Program-made: the position numbers and the translations under genes
The notes under the pieces: model-generated
Told to the model about the DNA's origin: nothing
Databases searched by the model: none
What the model saw: the letters and a program-made list of their open reading frames with translations, nothing else
Shown: in pieces, positions 36,674 to 45,592 of the stretch
Layout: every line of letters starts with the position of its first letter
How positions within the stretch are numbered: the stretch's first letter is position 1
NCBI RefSeq assembly: GCF_016591715.1
Contig: NZ_AP024109.1
Span: forward strand, 2,976,001-3,040,000
Direction: 5' to 3'
Origin: Mesorhizobium sp. J8
Lineage (GTDB): Bacteria > Pseudomonadota > Alphaproteobacteria > Rhizobiales > Rhizobiaceae
DNA length: 64,000 nt

Positions 36674-38323
36674 ATGACACTGTTCAGAAGCAATGGCGAC
36701 CGGGTCCCGGCTGCTATCGAAGCGATGGCCGAGGAGGCACGCGCGGGGCGGGTCGACCGGCGCGAATTCCTGGCTCTGGCAAGCGCCTTCGGAGCGTCGA
36801 CCGCGTTCGCCTACGGCATGCTCGGCCTTGCCGCGCCGACCAGGGCGCTCGCCGACGAGCCCAAGAAGGGCGGAACGCTGCATGTCGCAATGTCGGTCAA
36901 GGCGCAGAAAGACCCGCGCACCTATGACTGGACGGAGATGGCGAATGTGACCCGCACCTGGCTGGAGCCGCTGGTGCGCTACACGCACCAGTTCACCTTC
37001 GAGCCGGTGCTGCTCGAAAGCTGGGACGTCAATGACGACGCCACCGAATACACGTTGCACCTGCGCAAGGGCGTCACCTGGAACAATGGCGATGCCTTCA
37101 ACGCCGACGACGTGGTCGCCAACCTGAACCGCTGGTGCGAGAAGGGGGCTTCCGGCAACTCGATGGCCGCCCGCGTCGGCGCGCTGATCGACACCAAGAC
37201 AGGCAAGGCCAAGGACGGCGCGATCACCAAGGTCGATGACCACACGGTCAAGCTGAAGCTCAATGAACCCGACATTGCCATCATCCCGGGCTTTACCGAC
37301 TATCCGGCGCTGGTCGTGCATCGCGACTTCGACAAGGACGGCGCCGATCCGATCAAGAAGCCGATCGGAACGGGGGCCTTCGAGCTGGTGTCCTATGCGG
37401 TCGGCCAGAAAGCGGTCGTCAAGCGCCGTGAGAACGGCAAATGGTGGGGCGGCGAAGCACCTCTCGATGGCGTCGAGTTCATCGACTACGGCACCGATTT
37501 CAACGCCACGCTGAATGCCTTCGATTCCGGCGAGATCGACCTAGATTTCGAAACGCCCGCGGATTTCATCGACCCGCTCGACAAGATGGGTCTGGTGAAA
37601 TCGGAGGTCGCGACGGCGACCACGCTCGTTGCCCGCACCAATGTCACGCATAAGCCCTATGACGACAAACGGGTCCGCAACGCGCTGCAGATGGCGGTCG
37701 ACAACAACCAGGTGATGCAGCTCGGCTATAATGGCCGCGGCACGGTCGGCGAGAACCATCACGTCGCCCCGATCCATCCCGAATACTACCCGCTGCCCAA
37801 GAAGGAGCGCGATGCGGCCGGCGCCAAGAAGCTGATGGCGGAAGCAGGGCAGGCCGACTTCGAACATGAGCTGATCACGGTCGAGGACGAATGGCAGAAG
37901 AACACCGGCGACGCCATCGCCGGCCAGTTGCGCGACGCCGGCATCAAGGTGAAGCGCACCGTGCTGCCTGGCTCGACCTTCTGGAACGACTGGACGAAAT
38001 ATCCCTATTCCATGACCATCTGGTACATGCGCCCACTGGGCGTTCAGGTGCTGGCGCTCGGCTACCGCACCGGCGAGGCCTGGAACGAGACGGCCTATTC
38101 CAATCCGGAGTTCGACGCCAAGCTCAAGGAGGCGCTGTCGCAGATCGATGTCGCCAAGCGCAAGGAGGTGATGAAGGACGTCGAGGCGATCCTGCAGGAC
38201 TCCGGCGTCATCATCCAGCCCTTCTGGCAGAAGCTCTACTGCCACATGAACAAGAAGGTGAAGAACTACTCGATGCACCAGACCTACGAGATGGACTTCC
38301 AGAACGTCTGGCTGGATGCCTGA
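36674..38323 (+). CDS. ABC transporter solute-binding protein, family 5 (orphan)
   Basis: About 549 residues of the family 5 extracellular solute-binding proteins (oligopeptide, dipeptide, nickel or opine type). The N-terminus has RRxFL ([21 protein letters not shown]), a Tat signal candidate ending near ALADEP. Mature motifs include [40 protein letters not shown] and the C-terminal [25 protein letters not shown] block. ATG at 36674 has GGGAGAAAGAG upstream. No permease or ATPase gene lies nearby, so it must work with components encoded elsewhere. Confidence 0.9.
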   Translation: MTLFRSNGDRVPAAIEAMAEEARAGRVDRREFLALASAFGASTAFAYGMLGLAAPTRALADEPKKGGTLHVAMSVKAQKDPRTYDWTEMANVTRTWLEPLVRYTHQFTFEPVLLESWDVNDDATEYTLHLRKGVTWNNGDAFNADDVVANLNRWCEKGASGNSMAARVGALIDTKTGKAKDGAITKVDDHTVKLKLNEPDIAIIPGFTDYPALVVHRDFDKDGADPIKKPIGTGAFELVSYAVGQKAVVKRRENGKWWGGEAPLDGVEFIDYGTDFNATLNAFDSGEIDLDFETPADFIDPLDKMGLVKSEVATATTLVARTNVTHKPYDDKRVRNALQMAVDNNQVMQLGYNGRGTVGENHHVAPIHPEYYPLPKKERDAAGAKKLMAEAGQADFEHELITVEDEWQKNTGDAIAGQLRDAGIKVKRTVLPGSTFWNDWTKYPYSMTIWYMRPLGVQVLALGYRTGEAWNETAYSNPEFDAKLKEALSQIDVAKRKEVMKDVEAILQDSGVIIQPFWQKLYCHMNKKVKNYSMHQTYEMDFQNVWLDA

Positions 38324-38334
38324 GCGCGCCCGGG

Positions 38335-38368
38335 CTTCATGAGTCGCAAAGACTTCATGAGCCGCAAA
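38335..38368 (+). repeat. Short direct repeat, 16 bp, 18-bp period
   Basis: CTTCATGAGTCGCAAA at 38335-38350 is repeated as CTTCATGAGCCGCAAA at 38353-38368, one mismatch. It lies between the solute-binding protein stop and a hairpin. Probably a local duplication; no function evident. Confidence 0.6.
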
Positions 38369-38387
38369 AAAGGCGATATGCAGGATG

Positions 38388-38411
38388 CGTGGCGGCGAGC
38401 TTGCCGCCACG
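38388..38411 (+). terminator. GC hairpin after the solute-binding protein gene
   Basis: CGTGGCGGC, loop GAGCTT, GCCGCCACG: a perfect 9-bp stem located 65 bp after the solute-binding protein stop and 22 bp before the next gene. There is no T-run, so termination is uncertain; it may be a 3' stabilising hairpin or a leader hairpin of the following gene. Confidence 0.4.
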
Positions 38412-38433
38412 TACCGAACCCCGGAGATCCTGC

Positions 38434-38906
38434 ATGAAGCCGATAGTGCTTGCCGCTGTCTTCTCGATTGCCTTGCCTGGCGCCGCGCTTGCCGGGCCGG
38501 CGTCCAACGCCGTGAAGTTCTTCTATGTGCCGGCGGTGAAGTTCGAGGCGGACGCCAAATACCGTGACCGTTTCACCGAGCCGGTCACCAAGCTGTTCGA
38601 GGCCAACGACAAGGCGCAGAAGGAGAAGCCCGACGAGGTGTCCTGCATCGACTTCGACCCAGGCCTCGACGCCCAGGATTTCGACCAGAAGACCGTGTCG
38701 AAGACGCTGAAGCTCACCGAGGCCGTCAATGGCGACACCGCTGAGGTGACGGCGAGCTTCAATCTTTTCCCGGAAGGCGATGACTCCAAACGCGAAATGG
38801 TGTGGTCGCTGAAGAAAGTGGACGGCAAGTGGAAGATCGCCGACATCACCTCCAGACCAGCGACTGGAAGCTCAGCGCGCTGGGATGCGGCGCCTCGACG
38901 GAGTGA
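38434..38906 (+). pseudogene. Exported DUF3828-like protein, frameshifted near its end
   Basis: A signal peptide (KPIVLAAVFSIALPGAALA) followed by about 120 residues of a DUF3828-like domain (VKFFYVPAVKFEAD, CIDFDPGLDAQDFD, TEAVNGDTAEVTASFNLF, WSLKKVDGKWKIADI). At about 38853 the frame slips: shifting by one base restores the ending TSDWKLSALGCGASTE and a TGA at 38904-38906, matching the ending of the paralogue that follows (GEWALSQYQCE). As sequenced, the frame runs on into the next gene, making one 357-residue ORF from 38434 to 39507. Real mutation or sequencing error cannot be told apart here. Confidence 0.75.
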
Positions 38907-38910
38907 TGCC

Positions 38911-39507
38911 GTGCTTCGCCGTTCCGTCCTCGCGCTGGCGAGCTTGCCCATGCTGGCCGCGGGGCTGAGCGGCGGCGCCTTTGCGCAGGGGCTCTTCGGC
39001 GCGCCGCCCCCAAAAGCCTCATCCGGCGACAATACCTCGCCGCCTGCGATCGACACGTCGCCGCCTGCAGCCGCTGCGCCGGAAAGCAAGCCGGCCGAAC
39101 CGGCGCCTGTCGCCCCTGTTCTGCCCGGATCGCCGACCGCAGTGGTGAAGCCCTTCTACGAGCATCTCGGGCTGGAGCTCGATCCCGCCCAGCGCAAGAA
39201 CTTCGTCGATCCGGCGAAGACCGTTCTCGACAAGAGCGATGCGCTGCGCGCCTCGGGGCAGGGCGAATGCCTCGATCCCAACATGGCGCTCGACAATGCC
39301 GACTATGACAAGCTCGCCATCGACCGGAGTCTGCGCACTATCGAAGCCGTGAATGGCGACGAGGCCAAGGTGGTCGTCGCCTTCGTCGTCGAGGGCCACC
39401 AGCACCGGCTGGAGTGGAAGCTGAAGAAGGTCGGCGGCGGCTGGAAGGTCTCCGACCTCCTGTCGGTCACCGGCGAATGGGCGCTGAGCCAGTATCAGTG
39501 CGAATGA
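38911..39507 (+). CDS. Exported DUF3828-like protein
   Basis: A 198-residue protein beginning with GTG at 38911, preceded by GGAG with good spacing and by the restored stop of the upstream paralogue at 38906. A signal peptide (LRRSVLALASLPMLAAGLSGGAFA) is followed by a Pro/Ala-rich linker and then a domain paralogous to the upstream gene: VVKPFYEHLGLELD, CLDPNMALDNADYD, IEAVNGDEAKVVVAF, WKLKKVGGGWKVSDL. It is likely periplasmic, function unknown. If the frameshift upstream is real, this domain may be made only as part of the fusion or by internal initiation. Confidence 0.7.
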   Translation: MLRRSVLALASLPMLAAGLSGGAFAQGLFGAPPPKASSGDNTSPPAIDTSPPAAAAPESKPAEPAPVAPVLPGSPTAVVKPFYEHLGLELDPAQRKNFVDPAKTVLDKSDALRASGQGECLDPNMALDNADYDKLAIDRSLRTIEAVNGDEAKVVVAFVVEGHQHRLEWKLKKVGGGWKVSDLLSVTGEWALSQYQCE

Positions 39508-39518
39508 TGGCGATTAAC

Positions 39519-39980
39519 TCAGCCTCGCCCGCGATAGGGCGCGACGCCGGTGTCGGGCAGCCAGGCATCCTTGGGCGGCGCGCCGGTCTGCCAGAAGACG
39601 TCGATCGGGATGCCGCCGCGCGGGAACCAGTAGCCGCCGACGCGCAGCCAGAGCGGCTTGGTCGCCTCCACGATGCGGCGGCCGATCATCACCGTGCATT
39701 CCTCGTGGAAGGCGCCGTGGTTGCGAAACGACGTCATGAACAGCTTCAGCGACTTCGATTCCACCAGCGTCTTGTCGGGCGCGTAGTCGATGACGATGTG
39801 GGCGAAGTCCGGCTGGCCGGTGACCGGGCAGAGCGAGGTGAATTCGGGGCAGGTGAAGCGCACGATCGCGGGCGGGCCGTCTCCGCGATTGAACGGCACG
39901 GTCTCCAGGACCGCCTGTTCGGGGCTCTGTGGCGTCTCGACGTGCTTGCCGAGCTGGGTGAGGTTCTTGGCGTCGGTCAT
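39519..39980 (-). CDS. queF: NADPH-dependent 7-cyano-7-deazaguanine reductase
   Basis: A 153-residue type I QueF that reduces preQ0 to preQ1 in queuosine synthesis. The active-site Cys lies in [17 protein letters not shown], the family QueF motif [22 protein letters not shown] follows, and the C-terminus has [14 protein letters not shown]. The start ATG at 39980 has GGAG seven bases upstream; the upstream open frame is not conserved. It is divergent from the flavin oxidoreductase gene and convergent with the DUF3828-like gene. Confidence 0.95.
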   Translation of the reverse strand: MTDAKNLTQLGKHVETPQSPEQAVLETVPFNRGDGPPAIVRFTCPEFTSLCPVTGQPDFAHIVIDYAPDKTLVESKSLKLFMTSFRNHGAFHEECTVMIGRRIVEATKPLWLRVGGYWFPRGGIPIDVFWQTGAPPKDAWLPDTGVAPYRGRG

Positions 39981-40106
39981 GGGTGGCTCCTTGCTGCCGC
40001 CCAAAGGTCCGGGCGGCAGGCAAAACAAGGCGGAAATTGCGCCGCAATCTTTCGGGCGCGGCGGGTTTGGGCCGCTCCATAACACAAATGAAATGGCAGG
40101 AAGAAG

Positions 40107-42152
40107 ATGACCAGCAACGACCCGCTTCTCCAACCTTACCAGCTCAAGCACCTGACGCTAAAGAACCGGGTGATGTCGACCAGCCATGAACCGGCCTATT
40201 CCGAGGATGGCATGCCGAAGGAGCGCTACCGGCTCTACCATGCCGAGAAGGCTAAGGGCGGCATGGCGCTGACCATGACGGCGGGCTCGGCGATCGTCTC
40301 GCGCGACAGCCCGGCCGCCTTCGGCAACCTGCATGTCTATGACGACCGCATCGTGCCGTGGCTCGCCGAACTGGCGGATTCCTGCCATGAGCACGACTGC
40401 AAGGTGATGATCCAGATCACCCATCTCGGCCGCCGCACCGGCTGGAACAAGGCCGACTGGCTGCCGGTGCTTTCGGCCTCGCCGGTGCGTGAGCCGGCGC
40501 ATCGCGCCTTCCCGAAGACCATCGAGGACTGGGACATCGAGCGCATCGTTGCCGACTATGCCGCGGCCGCGCAGCGTTGCCAGGCCGCCGGCCTCGACGG
40601 CATCGAGTTCGAATCCTACGGGCATCTGATGGACGGCTTCTGGTCGCCGCTTACCAACCATCGCGACGATGAGTTCGGCGGCTCGCTCGACAATCGGCTG
40701 CGCTTCACCGACATGGTGCTGGATGCGGTGCGCGCCGCCGTCGGCGACAAATTCATCGTCGGCATTCGCATGGTCGCCGATGAGGATTTCGAAAACGGCA
40801 TATCGAAGGAGGTGGGAGTCGAGATTGCCAGGCGCTTGGCCTCATCCGGCAAGGTGGATTTCCTCAACATCATCCGCGGCACGATCGAGACCGATGCGTC
40901 GCTGACCAAGGTCATTCCGGTGACCGGCATGCGGTCCTCGCCGCATCTTGATTTCGCCGGCGAGGTGAGGGCGGCGACCAAATTCCCGACCTTCCACGCC
41001 GCGCGCATTTCCGACGTCGCCACAGCGCGCCACGCCATCGCCACCGGCAAGCTCGACATGGTCGGCATGACGCGCGCCCATATTGCCGACCCGCATATCG
41101 TCAAGAAGGTGATGGAAGGCCGCGAGCACGAGATCCGCCCTTGCGTCGGCGCAACCTACTGCCTCGACCGCATCTATGAAGGCGGCGAGGCGCTGTGTGT
41201 CCACAACGCCGCGACCGGTCGCGAAGCGACGATTCCGCACATCATCGCCAAGAGCGAAGGACCGAAGAAGAAAGTCGTGGTGGTGGGCGCGGGCGCCGGC
41301 GGCCTGGAAGCGGCGCGCGTCGCGGCCGAACGCGGGCACCAGGTCACCGTGCTCGAAGCCTCCAGCCAGGCAGGCGGTCAGGTGAGGCTCGCCACTCAGA
41401 ACCCGCGCCGCAAGGAACTGATCGGCATCATAGACTGGCGGCTGGCCGAACTCGATCGCCTCGGCGTCGAGATCCGCTACGACACCTGGGCAGAGAAGGA
41501 CGACGTGCTGGCGCTGGCGCCGGACGTGGTGATCGTGGCGACGGGCGGCATGCCGCAGAACCCGCCGCTGACGGCCGGCGACAATCTTGTGACCTCGAGC
41601 TGGGACATCATGGCCGGCAGCGTCAAGCCGGCCGAGAACGTGCTGCTCTATGACGACAATGGCGGCCATCAGGGCATGGGCGCCGCCGAACTCATCGCCA
41701 ACGGCGGCTCTAAGCTGGAGCTGGTCTCGCCGGAGCGCTTCTTCGCGCCGGAAATGGGCGGCATGAACCACGTGCCCTATATGCGTGCCTTCCACGAGAA
41801 AGGCGTCACCGTCACCATCAACACCCGCCTGCGGTCGGTGCGGCGCGAGGGCAACCAGCTCATCGCCGAGCTGGCCTCGGACTTCGCCGATGGCTGGCGG
41901 GCCGAGCGGCGGGTCGACCAGGTGGTGGTCGAGCATGGCACGGCGCCGCTCGACGACCTCTACCTTGCTCTCAAACCTTTGTCGAAGAATGGCGGCGCGG
42001 TCGACTACGAGCGCCTGGTGAACGGCGGCGACATCTTCCCCAAGCGCAATGCCGAAGGCGGCTTCGTGCTGTTCCGCATCGGCGACGCGGTCGCCTCGCG
42101 CAACATCCACGCCGCCATCTATGACGGCATCCGGTTCGGGATCAGGATCTGA
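40107..42152 (+). CDS. Old-Yellow-Enzyme/FAD demethylase-type oxidoreductase (StcD/DgcA-like)
   Basis: A 681-residue protein with an N-terminal FMN TIM barrel ([58 protein letters not shown]) and a C-terminal FAD/NAD(P) half ([24 protein letters not shown] near residue 393, VIVATGG). This is the trimethylamine dehydrogenase/2,4-dienoyl-CoA reductase architecture; rhizobial relatives demethylate N-methylproline or dimethylglycine. In the iron-sulfur loop Cys346, Cys352 and Cys364 are present, but the position of the second ligand is Ala349. A substrate derived from a quaternary amine is likely given the MttB gene nearby. Confidence 0.88.
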   Translation: MTSNDPLLQPYQLKHLTLKNRVMSTSHEPAYSEDGMPKERYRLYHAEKAKGGMALTMTAGSAIVSRDSPAAFGNLHVYDDRIVPWLAELADSCHEHDCKVMIQITHLGRRTGWNKADWLPVLSASPVREPAHRAFPKTIEDWDIERIVADYAAAAQRCQAAGLDGIEFESYGHLMDGFWSPLTNHRDDEFGGSLDNRLRFTDMVLDAVRAAVGDKFIVGIRMVADEDFENGISKEVGVEIARRLASSGKVDFLNIIRGTIETDASLTKVIPVTGMRSSPHLDFAGEVRAATKFPTFHAARISDVATARHAIATGKLDMVGMTRAHIADPHIVKKVMEGREHEIRPCVGATYCLDRIYEGGEALCVHNAATGREATIPHIIAKSEGPKKKVVVVGAGAGGLEAARVAAERGHQVTVLEASSQAGGQVRLATQNPRRKELIGIIDWRLAELDRLGVEIRYDTWAEKDDVLALAPDVVIVATGGMPQNPPLTAGDNLVTSSWDIMAGSVKPAENVLLYDDNGGHQGMGAAELIANGGSKLELVSPERFFAPEMGGMNHVPYMRAFHEKGVTVTINTRLRSVRREGNQLIAELASDFADGWRAERRVDQVVVEHGTAPLDDLYLALKPLSKNGGAVDYERLVNGGDIFPKRNAEGGFVLFRIGDAVASRNIHAAIYDGIRFGIRI

Positions 42153-42160
42153 CGGAGAGG

Positions 42161-42186
42161 CCGCAGCGCGAAAATCGCGGCTGCGG
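42161..42186 (+). terminator. Strong hairpin after the flavin oxidoreductase gene
   Basis: CCGCAG-CGCGA, loop AAA, TCGCG-G-CTGCGG with a single bulged G, starting 9 bp after the stop codon. No U-tract follows, so Rho-independent termination is uncertain, but it separates the oxidoreductase gene from the regulated SDR gene downstream. Confidence 0.45.
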
Positions 42187-42248
42187 GAAAAGCGCCAGTT
42201 GCGGGTACCGCGCCTTCCGCGATCGGCTTTTCACTGCTGCAAAACCAT

Positions 42249-42270
42249 TTGTATATGCTTGTATGTATAA
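42249..42270 (+). promoter_or_regulatory. Operator copy 1 of the GntR/HutC-like regulator (predicted)
   Basis: TTGTATATGCTTGTATGTATAA, 58 bp before the SDR start. It matches two other sites at 43157 and 46409 with 17 invariant positions (core GTATATrCwTGTATGTAT). HutC-type regulators are known to bind TGTA/TACA-containing elements, and a HutC-like gene lies at 45593. Binding itself is inferred. Confidence 0.75.
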
Positions 42271-42328
42271 CCAAGGATCGGTTAGTCTCGCGGGCGAGGG
42301 CAGGCCGGCAAGGCCAAGGAGGATCGAC

Positions 42329-43102
42329 ATGCGCAATGCTTCCCTCTTCGACCTGTCGGGCAGGAAGGCGCTCGTCACCGGCGCCAGCCGCGGCATTGGG
42401 CGCGGCATCGCCGAGGCGCTGAGCGCGGCCGGCGCCGCTGTCGCCGTCACGGCGCGCAGCCTCGCCGCGCTTGGGGAGACGACGGCGGCGATCCGGGCCG
42501 CCGGCGGGGTTGCGCATGCCATTGCCCTGGACGTCACCGACGTCGCCCGCTGCCGTGCCGCGACCGCCGAGGCCGCTGACCTGCTAGGCGGCCTTGATAT
42601 ACTGGTCAACAATGCCGGCATGGAAGAGGTCAGGCCTTCGCTCGATGTCGATGAAGCGCTCTGGGACCGGATCGTCGACACCAATCTCAAGGGCGCCTTC
42701 TTCTGCGCCCAGGCCGCCGCCCGCCACATGCGCGACGCCGGTCGGCCCGGCGCCATCATCAACCTGTGCTCGCTGACCTCCGAAGTCGGCATACCCACGG
42801 CCGTGCCCTACGGCTCGTCGAAGTCGGGCCTGCTCGGCATGACGCGGGCGCTGGCGGCGGAATGGGCGGGTCTGGGGATCAGGGTGAACGCCATTGCGCC
42901 CGGCTATTTCAGGACGGCGATGACGGAAGTGTTCTACGCCGACGAGGCGTGGCAGCAATCGATGCTCGCCAAAATACCGCAGCGTCGTTTCGGCGATCTT
43001 TCGGACCTGCACGGGATCGCGGTGTTCCTGGCCTCGGACGCCTCGGCCTACATCACCGGTCAGTCCTTTCCGGTGGACGGGGGCTTTCTTGCCTCGATCT
43101 GA
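42329..43102 (+). CDS. SDR oxidoreductase of the HisD-like/ADH island
   Basis: A 257-residue classical SDR with TGASRGIG near residue 18, NNAGMEE, catalytic Ser in NLCSLTSEVG, YGSSKSG as Tyr-x3-Lys, and the C-terminal GQSFPVDGG. ATG at 42329 has AAGGAGG eight bases upstream. It starts the island controlled by the 22-bp operators. By position beside a histidinol-dehydrogenase paralogue and a zinc alcohol dehydrogenase, it could correspond to HpsO, a sulfopropanediol 2-dehydrogenase, but sequence alone gives only a polyol-like SDR. Confidence 0.88.
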   Translation: MRNASLFDLSGRKALVTGASRGIGRGIAEALSAAGAAVAVTARSLAALGETTAAIRAAGGVAHAIALDVTDVARCRAATAEAADLLGGLDILVNNAGMEEVRPSLDVDEALWDRIVDTNLKGAFFCAQAAARHMRDAGRPGAIINLCSLTSEVGIPTAVPYGSSKSGLLGMTRALAAEWAGLGIRVNAIAPGYFRTAMTEVFYADEAWQQSMLAKIPQRRFGDLSDLHGIAVFLASDASAYITGQSFPVDGGFLASI

Positions 43103-43156
43103 CGCGGCTTGCCATGGCCAGCCTGGCGGCCGGGCACGGAAAAATACTGGTGGCCA

Positions 43157-43178
43157 TTATACATACATGTATATACTT
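43157..43178 (-). promoter_or_regulatory. Operator copy 2 of the GntR/HutC-like regulator (predicted)
   Basis: Read on the minus strand it is AAGTATATACATGTATGTATAA, aligning with the copies at 42249 and 46409. It lies 24 bp before the HisD-like start and 54 bp after the SDR stop, so the HisD-like gene probably has its own regulated promoter. The central ATACATGTAT is itself palindromic. Confidence 0.78.
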
Positions 43179-43202
43179 TTTCCGCGTTTCTGAGGAGCAG
43201 CC

Positions 43203-44525
43203 ATGTCCGACATCAGCTTCCACGACCTCTCATCCGCCAGCGCCGAGCAGCGGGCGAGCCTGCTGAAGCGGGCCGAAGCCGACCTCTCGGTCTTCGTCGA
43301 AAAGGTCCGCCCGATCCTCGAAGCAGTCAGGACGGAAGGCGACGCTGCCTTGCTCCGTTTCGTCAGGGATCTGGACAAGGCCGATGTGGGCGCGGCCGGT
43401 CTGAAGGTTTCGGAAGCGGAGTTCGACGCCGCCTTCGGCAAGGTCGACAAGGATGTCATCGACAGCATCCGGTTCGGCATCGCAAACATCAGGCATTTCC
43501 ATGAGGAGCAGCGTCCCGAGACGATGTGGCTCAAGGAGGTCCGTCCCGGCGCCTATGCCGGCGACCGCTACACGCCGATCGCCTCGGTCGCGCTGTATGT
43601 TCCGCGCGGCAAGGGCGCTTTCCCGTCGGTGACGATGATGACCTCGGTTCCGGCCGTCATCGCTGGCGTGCCGCAGATCGCCATCGTGACGCCGCCGACC
43701 GCGGACGGTTCCGTCGATGCCGCGACCCTGGTCGCCGCCCGGCTCGCCGGGGTCGAGACGGTCTATAAATGCGGCGGCGCGCATGCCGTTGCGGCCGTCG
43801 CCTACGGCACCGAGACGGTGAAGCCCGCGCTCAAGATCGTCGGTCCGGGCAGCCCCTGGGTGGTGGCGGCAAAGAGTCTGCTATCCTCGATCATCGACAC
43901 CGGCCTTCCGGCCGGTCCCTCGGAGGCGATCATCTTTGCCGACGACAGCGTCGACGGTGGTCTCGCCGCGCTCGACCTTCTGATCGAGGCAGAGCACGGA
44001 CCGGATTCCTCCGCCTATCTCGTCACGCACAGCCGCAAGGTCGCCGACGCTGCCCTGGCGGCGCTTCCCGAGCACTGGTCCCGTATGAGCGAGCAGCGGG
44101 TCGAGTTTTCGCGCGCGGTGCTGACCGGCAAGCGCGGCGGCATCGTGTTGACCGCATCGCTGGAGGATAGCTACCGCTTCATCAACGACTATGCGCCCGA
44201 GCATCTCGAAATCCTCTCCAGGGAGCCGTTCGCGCATCTCGGCCACATCACCGAGGCGGCCGAGATCCTCATGGGTCCGCACACGCCGGTGACATTAGCC
44301 AATTTCGTCCTCGGGCCGAATGCGGTGTTGCCGACCAGCCGCTGGGCGCGCACCTACGGGCCGCTTTCGGTGACGGATTTCCTCAAGCGCTCGTCCGTCG
44401 GCTATGTGACCTCGGCCGCATATCCGGAGCTTGCCGGCCATGCCCGCAGGCTTGCCCGCTATGAAGGCTTCAGCTCGCATGAGAACGCGGTTTCGGAAAT
44501 CCGCGACCGCTATCTCGGCGCCTGA
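43203..44525 (+). CDS. Histidinol-dehydrogenase-family enzyme, HpsN-like candidate
   Basis: A 440-residue HisD-superfamily dehydrogenase. The general-base pair is conserved as Glu333-His334 in YAPEHLEI. Of the four zinc ligands of E. coli HisD, the two His are kept (His265 in EAEHGPDS, His426 in SSHENAV), but Gln259 aligns with Glu262 and Asp360 with Asn367. Such paralogues include HpsN, which oxidises 2,3-dihydroxypropane-1-sulfonate to sulfolactate in two NAD-dependent steps. The lack of other his genes and the regulated operator upstream argue against histidine synthesis. Ends 12 bp before the ADH gene. Confidence 0.85.
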   Translation: MSDISFHDLSSASAEQRASLLKRAEADLSVFVEKVRPILEAVRTEGDAALLRFVRDLDKADVGAAGLKVSEAEFDAAFGKVDKDVIDSIRFGIANIRHFHEEQRPETMWLKEVRPGAYAGDRYTPIASVALYVPRGKGAFPSVTMMTSVPAVIAGVPQIAIVTPPTADGSVDAATLVAARLAGVETVYKCGGAHAVAAVAYGTETVKPALKIVGPGSPWVVAAKSLLSSIIDTGLPAGPSEAIIFADDSVDGGLAALDLLIEAEHGPDSSAYLVTHSRKVADAALAALPEHWSRMSEQRVEFSRAVLTGKRGGIVLTASLEDSYRFINDYAPEHLEILSREPFAHLGHITEAAEILMGPHTPVTLANFVLGPNAVLPTSRWARTYGPLSVTDFLKRSSVGYVTSAAYPELAGHARRLARYEGFSSHENAVSEIRDRYLGA

Positions 44526-44537
44526 CGGGTCGGCGCA

Positions 44538-45560
44538 ATGAAGGCCGCCAGACTCCATGGACCCGGCGACCTGCGTGTCGAGGACATCGCCGCGCCAGGT
44601 ACACCCGAGGCGGGGTGGGTGAAGCTCATTGTCGACGCCGCCGGCATCTGCGGTTCGGATCTTCACAATTTCCGCACTGGACAATGGATAAGCCGTGTGC
44701 CCTCGACAGCCGGCCATGAACTGACCGGCACGGTGGTTGCGGTCGGCGAGGGCGTTGATACGGTCGCCGTGGGCGATCGGGTCGTCGCCGATTCCCGTTT
44801 CTGGTGCGGAGAATGCGTGCCATGCCGCGCCGGCAGACGGCATCTATGCGCGGCTCTGGGCTTCGTTGGGGAAGTATGCGACGGCGGCTTCGCCGAAGAG
44901 GCGCTCCTGCCCGCGCGCCTGCTGCATGTCGTCGACGCAGCGCTCGACGAAAGGGTGGCGGCCATGGCCGAGCCGCTCGCCGTCGCGCTGCATGCGGTGC
45001 GGCGCCTGCCGAAGACGGCGGGTTGCGTGCTCGTCGTCGGCTGCGGCACCATCGGCGGCTTTGCGGCGCTGCTCCTGTCGCGGACGTTCCCGGGCAGGGT
45101 GCTGATCGCCGACCGCAACAGGGCTCGCTGCGAGCGTGTCGCCCGGGTGACCGGCGCCACCACCGTCGATCTCGACCGCGACGCCATCGCCGCCGCGCTC
45201 CACGGAGCGCCCTTGCTTGCGGCCGTCGAGGCGACCGGCAGCATCGCCGCGCTCAACCAGTTGCTGGATGTTCTGGGCTCCGGCGCCACCGTCGCGCTGG
45301 TCGGCATTTTCCACGGCCGCCTCGACATCGACCCCAACATTCTGGTCGAACGCGAGATCGGTCTGCTGGGCTGCCATGCCTTTGCCGACGAGCTGCCCGA
45401 CGCCATCGGGATGCTGGCGGAGTTGTCCGAACCGCTGATCAGCCTGATCGATCGCGAGATCGGCCTGGACGATATTCCCGCCGCTTATGAGCATCTTTTG
45501 GCGGGGCACGGCGACGGCTTGAAAACCGTTATCCGGATGCGGCGGCCTGCCGGCACTTGA
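44538..45560 (+). CDS. Zinc-dependent alcohol dehydrogenase (HpsP-like candidate)
   Basis: A 340-residue medium-chain dehydrogenase. Catalytic zinc ligands are the Cys in GICGSDLH (near residue 38) and His-Glu in AGHELTG; the structural zinc loop is CGECVPCRAGRRHLC (four Cys). The Rossmann motif is VLVVGCGTIGGFAALL near residue 168. It is of the sorbitol/threonine-dehydrogenase type. Within the island it would oxidise the secondary alcohol of a polyol or sulfonate. It overlaps no gene but lies 32 bp before the regulator, in one transcript with the HisD-like gene. Confidence 0.88.
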   Translation: MKAARLHGPGDLRVEDIAAPGTPEAGWVKLIVDAAGICGSDLHNFRTGQWISRVPSTAGHELTGTVVAVGEGVDTVAVGDRVVADSRFWCGECVPCRAGRRHLCAALGFVGEVCDGGFAEEALLPARLLHVVDAALDERVAAMAEPLAVALHAVRRLPKTAGCVLVVGCGTIGGFAALLLSRTFPGRVLIADRNRARCERVARVTGATTVDLDRDAIAAALHGAPLLAAVEATGSIAALNQLLDVLGSGATVALVGIFHGRLDIDPNILVEREIGLLGCHAFADELPDAIGMLAELSEPLISLIDREIGLDDIPAAYEHLLAGHGDGLKTVIRMRRPAGT

Positions 45561-45592
45561 TTTTCCGATGTTTGGCGAAGGGACTTTTGAAG

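Noticed and set aside
43203..44525. Biosynthetic histidinol dehydrogenase (hisD)
   Set aside because: No his genes nearby, changed zinc ligands, a regulated operator upstream and catabolic neighbours point to a paralogue.
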